A stretch of 64,000 bases of DNA from an uncultured Bacteroidota bacterium (GTDB lineage Bacteria; Bacteroidota; Bacteroidia; Flavobacteriales; Flavobacteriaceae). The position numbers were made by a program, and so were the translations under genes. The stretch lies in NCBI GenBank assembly GCA_902617285.1, contig CACMVZ010000004.1, forward strand, positions 43,029 through 107,028, in the 5' to 3' direction. Positions 63,036 through 64,000 of the stretch are shown in pieces. Position 1 is the first letter of the stretch. Each line of letters opens with the position of its first letter. The notes beneath the pieces were generated by a model. It was not told where the DNA came from. It searched no databases and saw only the letters and a program-made list of their open reading frames with translations.

Positions 63036-64000
63036 CTAATTTGGTAAAATTTTAAAGATACCCTCACCTTCAACACTTATGTAGACAAATCCCTCAGGAC
63101 TTAGATTAACATCTCTAACTCTTCCAATTCTAGGGAAAAGCTTTTCTCTCATTGTTACACCTGAATCATCAAATTTTAATCTTTCAAGATATCTAAAGCT
63201 TAATGATCCAACTAATAATGTATTATTCCAATCGCTATATATTTTTGAACTTTTAATCATTACCATTCCAGAAGGAGCAATAGATGGAGTCCAATAATAG
63301 TAAGGGTCAGTAACTCCATCTAAGGTCTTGTTTTTAGTTATTTCACTGCCGCTATAGTTAATTCCGTAAGTTGCTTTTGGCCAGCCATAATTCCTATCTC
63401 TTGATGGGTTTTCGTTATTTTTAGGTTCTTTAATAATATTAATTTCATCACCACCTCTAGGGCCATGTTCATGAATCCATATCTCATCATCATTAAATCC
63501 ATTTACAATACCTTGAGGATTCCTATGACCGTAGCTCCATATTGCCTTCTTTGATTTATCTAAATTAAAGAATGGATTATCATCTGGAATAGAACCATCA
63601 AGATTTAATCTGTATATTTTCCCTCCATCTAAGTCTAAGTTTTGTGGATTAACATCTCTATTACCTCTATCACCTATAGTAAAATAGATATGTTGGTTTT
63701 TTAGTAATATACTTCCACCAAAGTGTCTTTCCTCTTCAGAATCAGGTGAAGCTTTGTAAAGTTGCTTCAGATTAACTAAACTATCTCTGTAAATTTTAGC
63801 CGAAAATAATGAGGTATTTGAACCTTTTTCAGATTCAGAAACACTTGCTGTTAAATAGATTATCTGATTAGAAATAAAGTTTTTGTCTACTGCTACATCT
63901 AGTAAGCCACCTTGCCTTGAAAATACAATATCAGGAACACCCTTTATTATTTTTTTCTTACCATCTACAACGTGGTATAAAATCCCTTTCTTATCAGTAA
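63036..64000 (-). CDS. PQQ-type sugar dehydrogenase (Gdh/YliI-like), C-terminal part
   Basis: The frame is open to the window edge, so the N-terminus is missing. The visible roughly 320 residues form a six-bladed propeller of the soluble glucose/aldose dehydrogenase family: GGLLDVAVDKNF, YFTIGDRGNRDVNPQNLDLD, IWSYGHRNPQGIV, EHGPRGGDEINII, NYGWPKATYGINYSG and YYWTPSIAPSGMVMIKSS. Such enzymes oxidise aldoses in the periplasm with PQQ and pass electrons on. The GHRNPQG and EHGPRGGDE motifs hold PQQ-binding residues. Substrate is unknown, and PQQ-synthesis genes are not in the window. Confidence 0.9.
   Translation of the reverse strand, partial: TDKKGILYHVVDGKKKIIKGVPDIVFSRQGGLLDVAVDKNFISNQIIYLTASVSESEKGSNTSLFSAKIYRDSLVNLKQLYKASPDSEEERHFGGSILLKNQHIYFTIGDRGNRDVNPQNLDLDGGKIYRLNLDGSIPDDNPFFNLDKSKKAIWSYGHRNPQGIVNGFNDDEIWIHEHGPRGGDEINIIKEPKNNENPSRDRNYGWPKATYGINYSGSEITKNKTLDGVTDPYYYWTPSIAPSGMVMIKSSKIYSDWNNTLLVGSLSFRYLERLKFDDSGVTMREKLFPRIGRVRDVNLSPEGFVYISVEGEGIFKILPN

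Noticed and set aside
60500..63100. parS site near parAB
   Set aside because: No TGTTTCACGTGAAACA-like or other CACGTG-centred palindrome was found by eye around parA and parB.
63036..63266. Small 76-aa gene
   Set aside because: The frame continues without a stop to position 64000 and encodes a sugar dehydrogenase; the internal ATG is not a start.
1..64000. CRISPR arrays, tRNA or rRNA genes, prophage or defence islands
   Set aside because: Almost all sequence is occupied by recognisable protein genes, and the gaps show no repeat-spacer pattern or cloverleaf. No gene matches a known defence family.

Overview
The window is a very AT-rich, gene-dense bacterial chromosome segment. Its gene content, gene order and signals point to the phylum Bacteroidota, most likely a free-living marine member of the Flavobacteriia with a fairly compact genome. 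The evidence is: two SusC/SusD outer-membrane pairs; a short primary sigma factor (287 aa); the lipid-anchored TamA homologue TamL; a 149-aa Fur without its usual CxxC; an AccD without its zinc ribbon; the parA-parB-DUF5683-lepB block; A-rich instead of Shine-Dalgarno-like leaders; and several upstream sites matching the Bacteroidota promoter (TTG, about 19 nt, TAnnTTTG). The species cannot be named from this sequence. No tRNA, rRNA, CRISPR array, insertion sequence or prophage was seen.

Layout. Positions 1-1348: the end of ftsZ and a YqeY-like gene on the plus strand. 1364-12746 (minus): kynureninase, an SGNH-hydrolase lipoprotein, rpe, rpoD, pnp, rpsO, accD, class II aldolase, tamL and an rRNA methyltransferase. 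12808-23553 (minus): two complete SusC/SusD units, the first with a third lipoprotein; each unit ends in an intrinsic terminator. 23755-26412 (minus): two tandem paralogous secreted proteins of unknown function behind lysA. 26491-28223 (plus): sucC and a small heat-shock protein. 28272-33707 (minus): an overlapping run of uvrB, a PRiA4_ORF3-like gene, heme A synthase, CCA-adding enzyme and tsaC. 33711-34786 (plus): ruvX and def. 34783-45457 (minus): DUF349 protein, aroE, a DUF368 (PopT-type) transporter, a TPR protein, an OstA-like protein, purA, fur and relA/spoT. 45569-52093 (minus): a large Asp-box (sortilin-like) secreted protein, a DUF3810 membrane protein with a metalloprotease motif, a cyclophilin-FKBP lipoprotein and nrnA. 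52182-58821: ndk, then the convergent recF/DUF721 pair, then a plus-strand operon of a TPR protein, ribH, a small membrane protein, mutL and two rhomboids. 58818-64000 (minus): lepB, DUF5683, parB, parA, a DivIC/FtsB-like protein and a truncated PQQ-type sugar dehydrogenase.

How the genes work together. Most encode core functions: cell division and chromosome segregation (ftsZ, divIC-like, parA, parB), envelope biogenesis (tamL, OstA-like, DUF368 carrier-lipid transporter, lepB, PPIase), transcription and stress control (rpoD, fur, relA/spoT), DNA repair (uvrB, recF, mutL, ruvX), RNA metabolism (pnp, nrnA, cca, rlmB-like, tsaC) and central metabolism. The accessory, niche-facing part is the SusCD region plus the sugar dehydrogenase and Asp-box protein. 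This suggests TonB-dependent uptake of oligomeric substrates, but no degradative enzyme or sensor lies beside the SusCD genes to name the substrate.

No obviously new defence or mobile system is present. The best leads are the tandem secreted paralogues at 23755-25175, the DUF3810 protein with an HExxH motif beside a two-domain prolyl isomerase, the third lipoprotein of SusCD unit 1, near-leaderless promoter geometry at ndk and sucC, and a terminator that abuts the rlmB start codon.
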